DNA of 64,000 nt. Origin: Donghicola eburneus (GTDB taxonomy: Bacteria > Pseudomonadota > Alphaproteobacteria > Rhodobacterales > Rhodobacteraceae). The DNA lies in assembly GCF_900115865.1 (NCBI RefSeq), contig NZ_FOXY01000011.1, positions 1-64,000 on the forward strand. The letters are read 5' to 3'. The position numbers and the translations under genes are program-made. The notes under the pieces were generated by a model. The model worked only from the letters and a program-made list of their open reading frames with translations. It did not search any database and was not told the origin of the DNA. Positions 53,590-62,600 of this stretch are shown in pieces (position 1 is the stretch's first letter; each line of letters starts with the position of its first letter).

Positions 53590-55086
53590 ATGAAACATTC
53601 TATGCTATGGGCGGGCGCGCTATTGGCCACGACTGCCCTGTCGCCAGCTTATGCTCAGGATAGCGCTGTCACGATCGTTCTCGGAGAGGAGCCGGATCTG
53701 GTCGAGCCTTGTATGGCGACGCGTTCAAACATTGGCCGCATCGTTCTGGGAAACATCAGCGAAACCCTGACCGAGCTGGACGTGCGCGGTGACGAGGGTC
53801 TGAAGCCGCGTCTGGCCGAGAGCTGGGAGTTGGTGAACGACAACACGTGGCGTTTCAAGCTGCGCGAAGGCGTGACATTCTCGGACGGCAGCACATTTGA
53901 CGCCGCAGATGTGAAGCATTCGTTTGATCGTGCCAAGAGTGATCAGATCACTTGTGAAATCTCGCGCTATTACGAAGGCATTGAAATCACGCCGAGTGTT
54001 GTTGACGAGCATACCATCGATTTTACAACCGAGCCGGCGCAGCCCATCCTGCCGCTGCTTTTGTCGCTGCTGACCATCGTTCCTTCGGAGACCGCGATTG
54101 AGTTCACCCGTGAACCCGTTGGCACTGGTCCCTATGTGATGTCGAACTGGGCTCCGGGTCAGAGCATCACGCTAGAGCGCCGCGATGATTACTGGGGTGA
54201 GGCACCCGCAGTGTCGACTGCAAACTATGTGTTCCGCGCTGATCCGTCGGTGCGCGCTGCAATGGTGCAAGCGGGCGAGGCGGACATCGCGCCTTCGATC
54301 TCTGCGATTGATGCGACCACGGATATGGATGCGTCCTACCCCAACTCGGAAACCACGTACCTGCGGATTGACCACTCGGTCGCGCCGCTGGATGACAAGC
54401 GGGTTCGCGAAGCGCTGAATATCGGTATCGACCGCGAAGCCTTTGTTGGCACAATTCTGGCGGACGGCACTCAGGTCGCGACGGCACTGAACGTGCCCAC
54501 CACGTTGGGTTGGAACGCGGATACCGAGGCGCGCCCCTACGATCCCGAACGTGCCAAGGCACTGTTGGAAGAAGCCAAAGCAGATGGCGTCCCCGTGGAC
54601 ACCGAAATTCTGCTGGTTGGCCGGACCGGCAACTTCCCGGGTGCTACTGAAACCTACGAAGCGATCCAGTCCATGCTGTCCGAGGTCGGGTTTAACATCC
54701 GCCTGCAAATGGTCGAAGTCGCCGAGCACGAGCAGTACTACTCCAAGCCCTATGTTCAGGATCAACCGGTTCTGGTGGGCGCGCAGCACGACAACTCGCG
54801 CGGTGATCCGGTTTTCTCGATGTACTTCAAGTACCATTCCGAGGGCCGCCAGTCGGGCATCGCAGACGTCAAGGCGGATGATCTGATCACCCGTGCGACC
54901 GCCGCCACCGGCGACGAGCGTGTGGCTCTGTGGTCCGAACTATTTGGCTACCTGCATGACGAGGTGATCGCGGACGCACTCCTGTTCCATATGGTGGGCC
55001 ATGCCCGCGTGGGCAATGATGTCGAGTTCACACCGACCATCGCGACCAACAGCCAGCTCCAGCTTTCGGAAATTGGCCTGAAGTAA
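53590..55086 (+). CDS. ABC transporter substrate-binding protein (peptide/nickel/oligosaccharide type)
   Basis: 498 residues from the ATG at 53590 (GGGAGGAAAA upstream), with signal peptide MKHSMLWAGALLATTALSPA ending AYA. SBP_bac_5 features: VTIVLGEEPDLVEPCMATRS, GLKPRLAESWELVNDNTWRF, KLREGVTFSDGSTFDAADVK, GTGPYVMSNWAPGQSITLER, DDYWGEA. It captures an oligopeptide or a small glycoside; the neighbouring sialidase-fold and sugar-acid genes favour a sugar. First gene of a four-gene ABC operon, followed by a 10-bp-stem hairpin. Confidence 0.92.
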   Translation: MKHSMLWAGALLATTALSPAYAQDSAVTIVLGEEPDLVEPCMATRSNIGRIVLGNISETLTELDVRGDEGLKPRLAESWELVNDNTWRFKLREGVTFSDGSTFDAADVKHSFDRAKSDQITCEISRYYEGIEITPSVVDEHTIDFTTEPAQPILPLLLSLLTIVPSETAIEFTREPVGTGPYVMSNWAPGQSITLERRDDYWGEAPAVSTANYVFRADPSVRAAMVQAGEADIAPSISAIDATTDMDASYPNSETTYLRIDHSVAPLDDKRVREALNIGIDREAFVGTILADGTQVATALNVPTTLGWNADTEARPYDPERAKALLEEAKADGVPVDTEILLVGRTGNFPGATETYEAIQSMLSEVGFNIRLQMVEVAEHEQYYSKPYVQDQPVLVGAQHDNSRGDPVFSMYFKYHSEGRQSGIADVKADDLITRATAATGDERVALWSELFGYLHDEVIADALLFHMVGHARVGNDVEFTPTIATNSQLQLSEIGLK

Positions 55087-55104
55087 TCGGTTTCCTCTGA
55101 CCCA

Positions 55105-55132
55105 GTGCGCGGCATATGCCTGTGCCGCGCAC
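55105..55132 (+). terminator. Strong intercistronic hairpin after the ABC binding protein
   Basis: A perfect 10-bp stem (GTGCGCGGCA/TGCCGCGCAC) with an 8-nt loop and no T-run, between binding-protein and permease genes. Same position as the hairpins at 8026 and 17971. Confidence 0.6.
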
Positions 55133-55155
55133 GTACTTGTTCCAAGGAGCTTCTC

Positions 55156-56070
55156 ATGAAAACGATGCTTGGGAAGAGGGCAGTATCGAGTCTGATCTCG
55201 CTGTTTGTTCTGATCGTGATGGTGTTCTTCCTGTCGCGTCTGACGGGCGACCCGGCCGCCCTGTACCTGCCAGTCGACGCCTCCGAAGAAATGCGTCAGA
55301 ATTTTCGCGAAATCCACGGTCTGAATGATCCCGTGATTGTGCAGTTTGGCCGCTATATCGGCGACCTCGTACAACTCGATTTCGGTGAGAGCCTGCGCAA
55401 GGCCCGCCCCGCCATTGATGTCGTCCTCGAGGCGTTTGTCTGGACCCTTTGGCTTGCCCTGATCACCATGGCGTTGGTGTCCGTGGCGGCGATTGTGGTC
55501 GGCTCCATCGCGGCCTTCAACGTGGGCCGCCCGTTTGATCGCGTGGCGTCTGTCTTGTCGCTCATCGGTGCCTCGGCACCCGATTTCTGGATCGCGATTG
55601 TTGGCATCGTTGTCTTTTCTGTCAGCTACGGATTGCTGCCGACCAGTGGCACTGGCACCGTCTGGCACTGGATTTTGCCCATCGCCGTTCTCTTTATCCG
55701 CCCGTTCGGGCTGATCCTGCAGATCGTGCGCGGATCAATGATCAACGCGCTTGGCTCACCATATGTGAAGACCGCGCGGGCCAAAGGGGTCAAGAACCGC
55801 CCCGTGATCTTTGTCCACACGCTGCGCAATGCCATGCTGCCCGTGATCACCGTGATCGGTGATCAAGCGGCGGCGCTGCTCAATGGCGCTGTGGTGGTCG
55901 AGACGATTTTCGGTTTCCCTGGCGTGGGCAAGCTGATGATCGACTCCATCCTGCAGCGGGATTTTAACGTCATCTTGGCGGCGATCATGGTCACGGCGAT
56001 TGCGATCTTCCTGATGAATATCCTGATCGACATCGCCTATGCGCTGCTCGACCCCCGCATCCGGACCTGA
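55156..56070 (+). CDS. ABC transporter permease (DppB type)
   Basis: 304 residues from the ATG at 55156 (CAAGGAGC upstream). Six hydrophobic helices. DppB features: VSSLISLFVLIVMVFFLSRL, DPAALYLP, VQFGRYIGDLVQLDFGESLR, FWIAIVGIVVFSVSYGLLPT, the EAA loop region YVKTARAKGVKNRPVIFVHT, and GAVVVETIFGFPGVGKLMID. It forms the inner-membrane channel with the next gene product. Confidence 0.94.
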   Translation: MKTMLGKRAVSSLISLFVLIVMVFFLSRLTGDPAALYLPVDASEEMRQNFREIHGLNDPVIVQFGRYIGDLVQLDFGESLRKARPAIDVVLEAFVWTLWLALITMALVSVAAIVVGSIAAFNVGRPFDRVASVLSLIGASAPDFWIAIVGIVVFSVSYGLLPTSGTGTVWHWILPIAVLFIRPFGLILQIVRGSMINALGSPYVKTARAKGVKNRPVIFVHTLRNAMLPVITVIGDQAAALLNGAVVVETIFGFPGVGKLMIDSILQRDFNVILAAIMVTAIAIFLMNILIDIAYALLDPRIRT

Positions 56071-56074
56071 AAGC

Positions 56075-57016
56075 ATGACTATGACTGACACTTCCGACAC
56101 TGTCCGCGCCGAAGAAGATCCCGCCAAGCCCGTCAGCGGTCTGCGCCGCGTAATCGCGATGCTGTGGGCGGACAAACTGGCCTTTGTCGCTGCGCTGTTT
56201 TTGCTGGTCATCGTGCTCTGCGCGGTTTTCGGCCCGATGTTTCTGCAGGACATGGCGGCCAAAACGAACCTGCGCGCGCGCAATGCTCCGCCTTTTGAGC
56301 TAGAGCGCGGGTTTTTCTTTATCCTTGGCGGAGACGCTTTGGGGCGGCCTTTGCTGGCGCGGATCATCGTCGCCGCGCAGAACACCATGATGGTGGCGGC
56401 AGGTGCAGTTGTCGCCTCGATGATCATCGGGTCAGCGCTGGGATTGATCGCTGGCTACACCGGCCGTTGGGTGGGCGAGGCGATTATGCGTCTGGCCGAC
56501 GTGATCATGTCCTTCCCCTCGCTGCTGCTCGCAGTGATCGTGCTTTATATGCTGTCGCCGTCGATTGCGAACCTCGTGCTGGTGCTGGCGATCACGCGCA
56601 TTCCAATTTACCTGCGCACCACCCGCGCCGAAGTACTGGAGGTGCGCCAACGCATGTTCGTCCAAGCGGCGATTGTTATGGGTGCGTCAAACTTCCGGAT
56701 CGTGTTCAAGCATATCCTGCCCGTGATCCTGCCCACGCTGTTGACCATTGCGACGCTTGATTTTGCCTTTGTCATGCTGGCGGAATCCTCGCTCTCCTTC
56801 CTCGGGATCGGCATCCAGCCTCCAGAGATCACATGGGGCCTGATGGTGAGCCAAGGCCGCCAGTACCTGACCTCTGCTTGGTGGCTCGCCTTTTGGCCCG
56901 GTCTTGCGATCATCCTGACCACCATGTCCCTGAACCTGCTGTCCAGCTGGATGCGTATCGCCCTGAACCCAACCCAACGTTGGCGCCTCGAAATCGGAGC
57001 AAAGAAGAATGGCTGA
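56075..57016 (+). CDS. ABC transporter permease (DppC type)
   Basis: 313 residues from the ATG at 56075 (an ATG at 56081 is also possible). DppC features: an N-terminal cytosolic segment, LWADKLAFVAALFLLVIVLC, PPFELERGFFFILGGDALGR, DVIMSFPSLLLAVIVLYML, RQRMFVQAAIVMGASNFRIV (EAA loop), ESSLSFLGIGIQPPEITWGL. Its stop overlaps the ATPase start by 8 bp. Confidence 0.94.
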   Translation: MTMTDTSDTVRAEEDPAKPVSGLRRVIAMLWADKLAFVAALFLLVIVLCAVFGPMFLQDMAAKTNLRARNAPPFELERGFFFILGGDALGRPLLARIIVAAQNTMMVAAGAVVASMIIGSALGLIAGYTGRWVGEAIMRLADVIMSFPSLLLAVIVLYMLSPSIANLVLVLAITRIPIYLRTTRAEVLEVRQRMFVQAAIVMGASNFRIVFKHILPVILPTLLTIATLDFAFVMLAESSLSFLGIGIQPPEITWGLMVSQGRQYLTSAWWLAFWPGLAIILTTMSLNLLSSWMRIALNPTQRWRLEIGAKKNG

Positions 57017-58637
57017 TCATCTGCTTGAAGTCCGCGATCTGTCTGTCCGCTTTCACACGGCCCAAGGGATCGTCAACGCGGTTAACGGCATCAGTTGGCA
57101 TCTGGACCGCGGCGAAACGCTGGCCATCTTGGGGGAAAGTGGGTCCGGAAAATCGGTTTCTGCCTCCGCGATCATGAACCTGATCGACATGCCTCCGGGC
57201 GAAATTACGAGCGGTCAAATCCTGTTCGATGGGGTCGACCTGCTGAAAAAATCCGAAGAGGACCGCCGCCGCCTGAACGGTAAGCGCATTTCAATGATTT
57301 TTCAGGACCCGCTTGGGCACCTGAACCCTGTCTATCCGGTGGGCTGGCAGATCGCCGAAACAGCGATGGCCCACGGCAAACCCAAAGACGAGGCTTATGC
57401 TCGTGCTTTGGCTTTGATGGAGCGCGTGGGTATTCCCGATCCCAAGGCGTCGATGGACAAGTACCCGCATCAATTCTCGGGCGGACAACGACAGCGCCTG
57501 ATGATTGCGATGGCCTTGGTTCTGAAGCCGGACATTTTGATCGCGGACGAACCCACGACGGCATTGGACGTCACCGTTCAGGCCGAGGTGCTGTCCCTGC
57601 TCGAAGAGCTGCAAGAAGAAACGGGGATGGGCCTGCTGTTAATCACCCATGACCTTGGCGTCGTGGCCGAAGCGGCGGACCGCGCGGTTGTCATGGAGGG
57701 TGGCCATATCGTCGAAAGCGGCACGCCGCGCGAACTTTATCATCACGCGCAGCATCCATACACGCGCAAGCTTCTGGCCGCCGCACCGGGCAAGGGCGAG
57801 ATGCGGGACCCTGCCTCCGATGAGCAGCCGATTCTGCGCGTGCAGAACCTTCAGAAATCCTACGGCAGCTTTGCCGCGCTCAAGGGCGTGAACTTTGACC
57901 TGCATGCGGGCGAGACGCTGGCAATCGTCGGTGAGTCTGGCTCGGGGAAATCCACCATCGCCCGCCTGATGCTACATTTGGAACCTGCCAGCGGCGGCAA
58001 GGTGCTTTGGAAGGGCGAAGAGATCCTCTCGAAAACACCGCGCGAGATGGGGCCGTTGCGCCGCCAGTTGCAAATGGTGTTTCAGGATCCGACCCAATCT
58101 CTGAACCCGCATATGACGGTATTCCAGATCATATCGGAGGCTTGGGTGATCCATCCCGACATCCTACCGAAAAGCCAGTGGAAAGACCGCGTCGCCGAAT
58201 TGCTCGAGCAAGTGGGCCTGAAGCCCGAGCATGCCTTGCGCAATCCCCACCAGTTTTCTGGCGGGCAGCGACAGCGCATCGCGATTGCCCGCGCGCTCGC
58301 GCTGGAGCCGGACCTGATCATCTGCGACGAGGCTGTGTCGGCTCTGGATGTTTCAATTCAGGCGCAGGTGATTGCGCTGCTCGGTGAGTTGCGCGACCGC
58401 CTGGGTATTGCCTTTATCTTTATCGCGCACGATCTGCCCGTGGTGCGCGACTTTGCCGACCATGTGCTGGTGATGCAGCGCGGGCAGGTGGTCGAACACG
58501 GCACTGTCCGACAAATTTTCGAAGCGCCGCGACAGGGTTACACCCAGCGGCTGTTGGCAGCGGGTCTCGACTCTGACCCGGATGTCCAAGCGGAACGTCG
58601 CAGCCAGCGTTTGGCCTTGGCCGCGACCCAAGCCTGA
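57009..58637 (+). CDS. Double ATP-binding subunit of the ABC transporter (GsiA/DppDF-like)
   Basis: 542 residues. Two complete ABC modules: [29 protein letters not shown] and [12 protein letters not shown], then [29 protein letters not shown] and [12 protein letters not shown]. It is a natural DppD-DppF fusion that powers the 55156/56075 channel. Both sites keep Walker A, Q-loop, signature and Walker B. It overlaps the DppC-type gene. Confidence 0.95.
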   Translation: MADHLLEVRDLSVRFHTAQGIVNAVNGISWHLDRGETLAILGESGSGKSVSASAIMNLIDMPPGEITSGQILFDGVDLLKKSEEDRRRLNGKRISMIFQDPLGHLNPVYPVGWQIAETAMAHGKPKDEAYARALALMERVGIPDPKASMDKYPHQFSGGQRQRLMIAMALVLKPDILIADEPTTALDVTVQAEVLSLLEELQEETGMGLLLITHDLGVVAEAADRAVVMEGGHIVESGTPRELYHHAQHPYTRKLLAAAPGKGEMRDPASDEQPILRVQNLQKSYGSFAALKGVNFDLHAGETLAIVGESGSGKSTIARLMLHLEPASGGKVLWKGEEILSKTPREMGPLRRQLQMVFQDPTQSLNPHMTVFQIISEAWVIHPDILPKSQWKDRVAELLEQVGLKPEHALRNPHQFSGGQRQRIAIARALALEPDLIICDEAVSALDVSIQAQVIALLGELRDRLGIAFIFIAHDLPVVRDFADHVLVMQRGQVVEHGTVRQIFEAPRQGYTQRLLAAGLDSDPDVQAERRSQRLALAATQA

Positions 58638-58658
58638 TCCGAAAGGAACCCTCCTACA

Positions 58659-59690
58659 ATGTCTGCGCTTTCCTACTTCAAATGGCCTTTTGCCGTGACC
58701 GCGTTCGGCCTTGTTCTGGCGTATTGGCTGGGGCTTCAGACCACGGGCACGGTTGCGGGCGCGCTGTCGTTTCTGCTGATCGGATCGGTTCTGGCGGTGC
58801 TGGAGATCAGCCTTAGCTTCGACAACGCCATTGTGAATGCGAACAAGCTGAAGGACATGACGCCGGTCTGGCAGCACCGTTTCCTGACATGGGGCATTCT
58901 GATCGCGGTGTTTGGGATGCGGATCGTTTTCCCGCTGGCTGTGGTGGTGATCGCTGCGCGCATCGGCCCGATCGAGGCGATTGTTCTCGCGGCCAAGCAG
59001 CCTCAGGAATACGCGCGGATCATGGATGAGGCACACCTGTCGATCTCTGCCTTTGGTGGGACGTTCCTGATGATGGTCGCGCTCAATTACTTCATGGATC
59101 AGGAAAAGGACGTCGACTGGGTGCGACTTTTGGAAGAGCGCCTGCGCAAGTGGTCCTCGATCAAGGGGATCGAGATTGCGATGGTTCTGCTGATGGCCGT
59201 TGGGTTCACCGTCGTCTTGCCCGAAGACCAAGGCGCAACGTTCCTGTTCTCATCAATTTGCGGTCTGCTGACCTTCTTGGCGGTAGAATTGGTGGGGCAT
59301 GTTCTGGACGCCCAAGAGGATGTAGGCCGCGCGGCGGCCCAAGGCGGCTTTGGTGCGTTCCTTTATTTAGAGGTGCTGGACGCCAGTTTCTCGTTCGACG
59401 GGGTGATCGGGGCCTTTGCCCTAACGCAGAACCTGTTCCTGATCGCGATCGGTTTGGGCATCGGCGCGATGTATGTGCGGTCGATGACATTGATGCTGGT
59501 CGAGCGGAAGACCTTGGCACAGTTTCGGTATCTGGAGCATGGGGCCTTCTACTCGGTGCTGGTACTGGCGATCATCATGCTGGTGCAATCCCTGACCCAT
59601 GTGCCCGAAGTCATCACAGGTCTGCTGGGGGCCAGCCTGATCGGGTGCTCTTTGTTGGCGTCCATCCACCACAACCGTCAGGTCGGGTAG
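58659..59690 (+). CDS. DUF475 family membrane protein (TerC-like)
   Basis: 343 residues with about 9-10 hydrophobic helices. DUF475 signature: VLAVLEISLSFDNAIVNANK, TWGILIAVFGMRIVFPLAVV, LFLEVLDASFSFDGVIGAFA-like (FLYLEVLDASFSFDGVIGAF), FRYLEHGAFYSVLVLAIIML. Acidic 'SFDNA' and 'SFDGV' pairs resemble TerC metal-export proteins. It starts 21 bp after the ATPase stop and is probably read through from that operon, although a link to sugar uptake is not obvious. Confidence 0.88.
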   Translation: MSALSYFKWPFAVTAFGLVLAYWLGLQTTGTVAGALSFLLIGSVLAVLEISLSFDNAIVNANKLKDMTPVWQHRFLTWGILIAVFGMRIVFPLAVVVIAARIGPIEAIVLAAKQPQEYARIMDEAHLSISAFGGTFLMMVALNYFMDQEKDVDWVRLLEERLRKWSSIKGIEIAMVLLMAVGFTVVLPEDQGATFLFSSICGLLTFLAVELVGHVLDAQEDVGRAAAQGGFGAFLYLEVLDASFSFDGVIGAFALTQNLFLIAIGLGIGAMYVRSMTLMLVERKTLAQFRYLEHGAFYSVLVLAIIMLVQSLTHVPEVITGLLGASLIGCSLLASIHHNRQVG

Positions 59691-59849
59691 GCTGGCGCGC
59701 CTTTGTAAGGCTGAGAACGCAGCAACTGATAAATGTTTCGCATCAGATGCGAGCAATGCATTTGTGCACCACCCAATCTTCCAGAAAACCATAGAATTAT
59801 CGCGCAGAGCGGGTTGTCCCAAATCACTTTCCGCGTCTAGGCTGAACGT

Positions 59850-61112
59850 ATGTTTCGTAGCCTGCTTCCTCTTTCTGCACTCTTGCTCGGCTCTGCTTTT
59901 CTGGTCTTTGCAGGGGGCATGAATGGTCTGGTATTGCCGATCAGAGGCGTGGCAGAAGGTTTCACTGCCGCGTCGCTTGGGTTGTTGGGCACGGGGTGGG
60001 CGATTGGATATGTGGCTGGCTGTGTCGCCACGCCCAAGCTAGTGAGCCGCGTCGGCCACATCCGCTCATTTGGGGTAATGTGCGCGATCGCCGCAATTGC
60101 GGTGCTGCTTTCGCTGCTTTTGATCACCCCTTGGGTTTGGGTGCCTGTCCGCGGGGTGTCGGGCTTCTGCTTTGCGGGCGCTGCGATGATCGTTGAGAGC
60201 TGGCTAAACGAACGCACAGAGGCCACGTCCCGCGGCAAGGTTTTCGGAATCTATACGATGGTCAACCTCGCCGCGACAACGGCTGGCCAAATGGTGCTGA
60301 CTTTGGGGGACGCGACGGGGTACCTGTTTTTCGTCCTAGCTGCTATAGTTTATTGCCTAGCGCTTTTGCCCACGGCAATCAGTGCAACATCTACACCGAA
60401 ACCGTTGACACAGGTTTCGCTGGACCTACCAAAACTTTGGCGCAACTCTCCAATCGCTGTGTTTGCGGTCTTCATGGTTGGAATTTCAAACGCAGCGTTC
60501 GGAACGCTAGCTGCGGTCTATGCGGCGCGTATCGGACTTACGATTTCCGAGATTGCCTTGTTCTCCAGTCTACCAATCCTCGCAGGCGCAGCGAGCCAGA
60601 TTCCTGTTGGCATCGCCTCAGACCGATTTGATCGGCGCAAGGTCTTGCTTGGAATTGCGCTGCTGGCTGTGGCAGCGGATGCCTTGTTCTTGTTCTACGG
60701 CGTTGCGGGCGCGTGGGCCGCGCTGATCCTGTCAGGTCTTTTTGGCTCGACGGTTTATGCCATGTATCCCGTGATTGTCGCGCACGCGAATGACCACGCG
60801 GACACAGATTCTGCCATCCAAGTTAGCGGAGGGCTTTTGCTTGTCTTTGGCCTTGGTTCGATCATTGGACCTAGTTTGGCGGGCTTTGCGATGAGCGGAT
60901 TCAGCGCACAATGGCTTTTCGCGGTGACGGGATCTGCCCACATGCTGCTGGTACTTTTTGCCTTGCTTCGCATCTGGATCGCGCCGCCTGTTCGGGCCGA
61001 AGACAAAGTGGCCTTTCAGGCGACACCTCTTGGACGTGGATCGACACCCGAAACGGTCACGATGGCCGCAGAGTCCCGAGAGATGCTGGAGCAGGATGCG
61101 TCCCAAACATAG
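59850..61112 (+). CDS. MFS transporter (YcaD-like)
   Basis: 420 residues with about 12 hydrophobic helices. Features of the YcaD-like MFS group: NGLVLPIRGVAEGFTAASLG, GWAIGYVAGCVATPKLVSRV, GFCFAGAAMIVESWLNERTE, ASRGKVFGIYTMVNLAATTA-like (TSRGKVFGIYTMVNLAATTA), LASLPILAGAASQIPVGIAS-like, and SDRFDRRKVLLG in the middle loop. Inner membrane; substrate unknown. Stand-alone gene on the plus strand. Confidence 0.9.
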   Translation: MFRSLLPLSALLLGSAFLVFAGGMNGLVLPIRGVAEGFTAASLGLLGTGWAIGYVAGCVATPKLVSRVGHIRSFGVMCAIAAIAVLLSLLLITPWVWVPVRGVSGFCFAGAAMIVESWLNERTEATSRGKVFGIYTMVNLAATTAGQMVLTLGDATGYLFFVLAAIVYCLALLPTAISATSTPKPLTQVSLDLPKLWRNSPIAVFAVFMVGISNAAFGTLAAVYAARIGLTISEIALFSSLPILAGAASQIPVGIASDRFDRRKVLLGIALLAVAADALFLFYGVAGAWAALILSGLFGSTVYAMYPVIVAHANDHADTDSAIQVSGGLLLVFGLGSIIGPSLAGFAMSGFSAQWLFAVTGSAHMLLVLFALLRIWIAPPVRAEDKVAFQATPLGRGSTPETVTMAAESREMLEQDASQT

Positions 61113-61219
61113 CTCTCCACCGCTGGAAAATGCAGTCACAGCGTTGACGGCGTAGGGTTTGACGGCGCCGCGCCGACGGGGCAAGACTGCACGCTAATGC
61201 ATTCGTTCAGGAAGAGAAA

Positions 61220-62317
61220 ATGAAGCAAATCGCATTGGGCATGGTTGGCGGTGGGCAAGGTGCTTTTATCGGCGGAGTCCACAGGATTGCTGCCCGGCTC
61301 GATGGGCGGTTTCGCTTGATCGCTGGTGCGCTCTCTTCCACGCCAGAACGGTCTGCGGCGAGCGCGGCGGAATTGGGTCTGGAGCGGTCTTATGGCGATT
61401 GGGCCGAGATGGCGCGCGACGAGGCAGCGCGTCCCGACGGGATCGAAGCTGTTGCGATTGTCACACCAAACCACATGCATTTCGGTCCTGCCAAAGCTTT
61501 TCTCGAGGCTGGAATACATGTGATCTGCGACAAGCCAATGACTGTGACATTGGATGAAGCGTTGGAATTGAAAGCCATCGCAGATCGGTCCGATGCGCTG
61601 CTAGTATTGACACATACCTATGCGGGTTACCCGATGCTGCGAGAGGCGCGGCGGCTGGTGACTTCGGGCGCATTGGGCAAATTGCGGTTGGTTAATGTCG
61701 AATACGTGCAGGATTGGCTGGCCGAACTAGAGACTGGCAAACAGGCTGCGTGGCGCGGGGATCCAAAGCAAGCGGGCACTGGTGCGATTGGCGATATCGG
61801 CACACATGCAGCGCACCTGGCGCGCTTTGTCACTGGTTTGCCAATAGAGGCCGTTTCCGCCGAGATGCACAGCTTTGTCGAGGGTCGGCAGGTAGATGAC
61901 AACATCCACGTGATGCTGCGTATGGTGCAAGGTGTACGCGGAATGCTTTGGGCCAGCCAGGTGAGCGTCGGCTTTGATAACGATCTGAGATTGCGCGTTG
62001 TTGGGGATAAAGCTGGAATGAAATGGTGTCATGATCGCCCCGAAGAATTGCGCTTCACGCGTCTCGGAGAGCCGACGCAAATCCTTACGCGGGGCGGCCC
62101 CGGCTATGCGGGCAAGTCCCGCGTGCCGGGCGGTCATCCAGAAGGTTTCCTAGAGGCGTTTGCCTCGATTTACGCAGACGCAGCAGATGCAATCGCGGCA
62201 GGCGCATTGCCCGAGGGTCTGCCAGGGGTCGAAGAGGGCGTACAAGGTTTGCGTTTTATAGATGCATGCCTGCGGTCCAACGCCGATGACGGACGCTGGA
62301 CGCAGGTTGAAGAGTGA
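61220..62317 (+). CDS. Gfo/Idh/MocA family oxidoreductase
   Basis: 365 residues (GGAAGAGAAAATG start). NAD-binding N-terminus IALGMVGGGQGAFIGGVHRI, AVAIVTPNHMHFGPAKAFLE, HVICDKPMTVTLDEALELKA (the EKP-type motif as DKP), and THTYAGYPMLREARRL; then DIGTHAAHLARFVTG with the catalytic Asp/His pair. It oxidises or reduces a sugar or inositol-type polyol. The ending PEGFLEAFASIYADAADAIA is common in this group. Standing before a probable FGGY kinase (63973) it may serve sugar catabolism. Confidence 0.92.
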   Translation: MKQIALGMVGGGQGAFIGGVHRIAARLDGRFRLIAGALSSTPERSAASAAELGLERSYGDWAEMARDEAARPDGIEAVAIVTPNHMHFGPAKAFLEAGIHVICDKPMTVTLDEALELKAIADRSDALLVLTHTYAGYPMLREARRLVTSGALGKLRLVNVEYVQDWLAELETGKQAAWRGDPKQAGTGAIGDIGTHAAHLARFVTGLPIEAVSAEMHSFVEGRQVDDNIHVMLRMVQGVRGMLWASQVSVGFDNDLRLRVVGDKAGMKWCHDRPEELRFTRLGEPTQILTRGGPGYAGKSRVPGGHPEGFLEAFASIYADAADAIAAGALPEGLPGVEEGVQGLRFIDACLRSNADDGRWTQVEE

Positions 62318-62334
62318 CAAAACCATACTGGTAC

Positions 62335-62577
62335 TTAAGCGGATCTCTCGCCCCCATATTCCCCACAAAGTTCTGATAGCAGCGAGTGCAGCCGGCTAAT
62401 GATTTCCCCCCTTGGGGATACGGTGCGCTCGACGATGCCAATCTGACGTGTCACCTGCGGATGGCCGAACGGCAGACACTTAGGGAAACTGTGCTTAAAA
62501 TTAGTTGGCCCCTGGCACTGAGTGCACCAGGAACTACTAGGGTAGAGGTCTGATAAGCCGACACGCTGAAACGATCG
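62335..62577 (-). pseudogene. C-terminal remnant of a LysR-type regulator
   Basis: On the minus strand about 81 codons are open down to the stop at 62335-62337: PTNFKHSFPKCLPFGHPQV, TRQIGIVERTVSPRGEIISR, then LHSLLSELCGEYGGERSA. The string LPFGHPQ-x-x-RxIGIVxRT-x-SPxGE is reminiscent of the end of LysR effector domains. The frame is closed by a stop at 62578-62580 and no DNA-binding part remains, so it is a degraded fragment. LysR identity is a judgement by eye. Confidence 0.45.
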
Positions 62578-62600
62578 CTAACAGGCGGCGCGATCACCGA

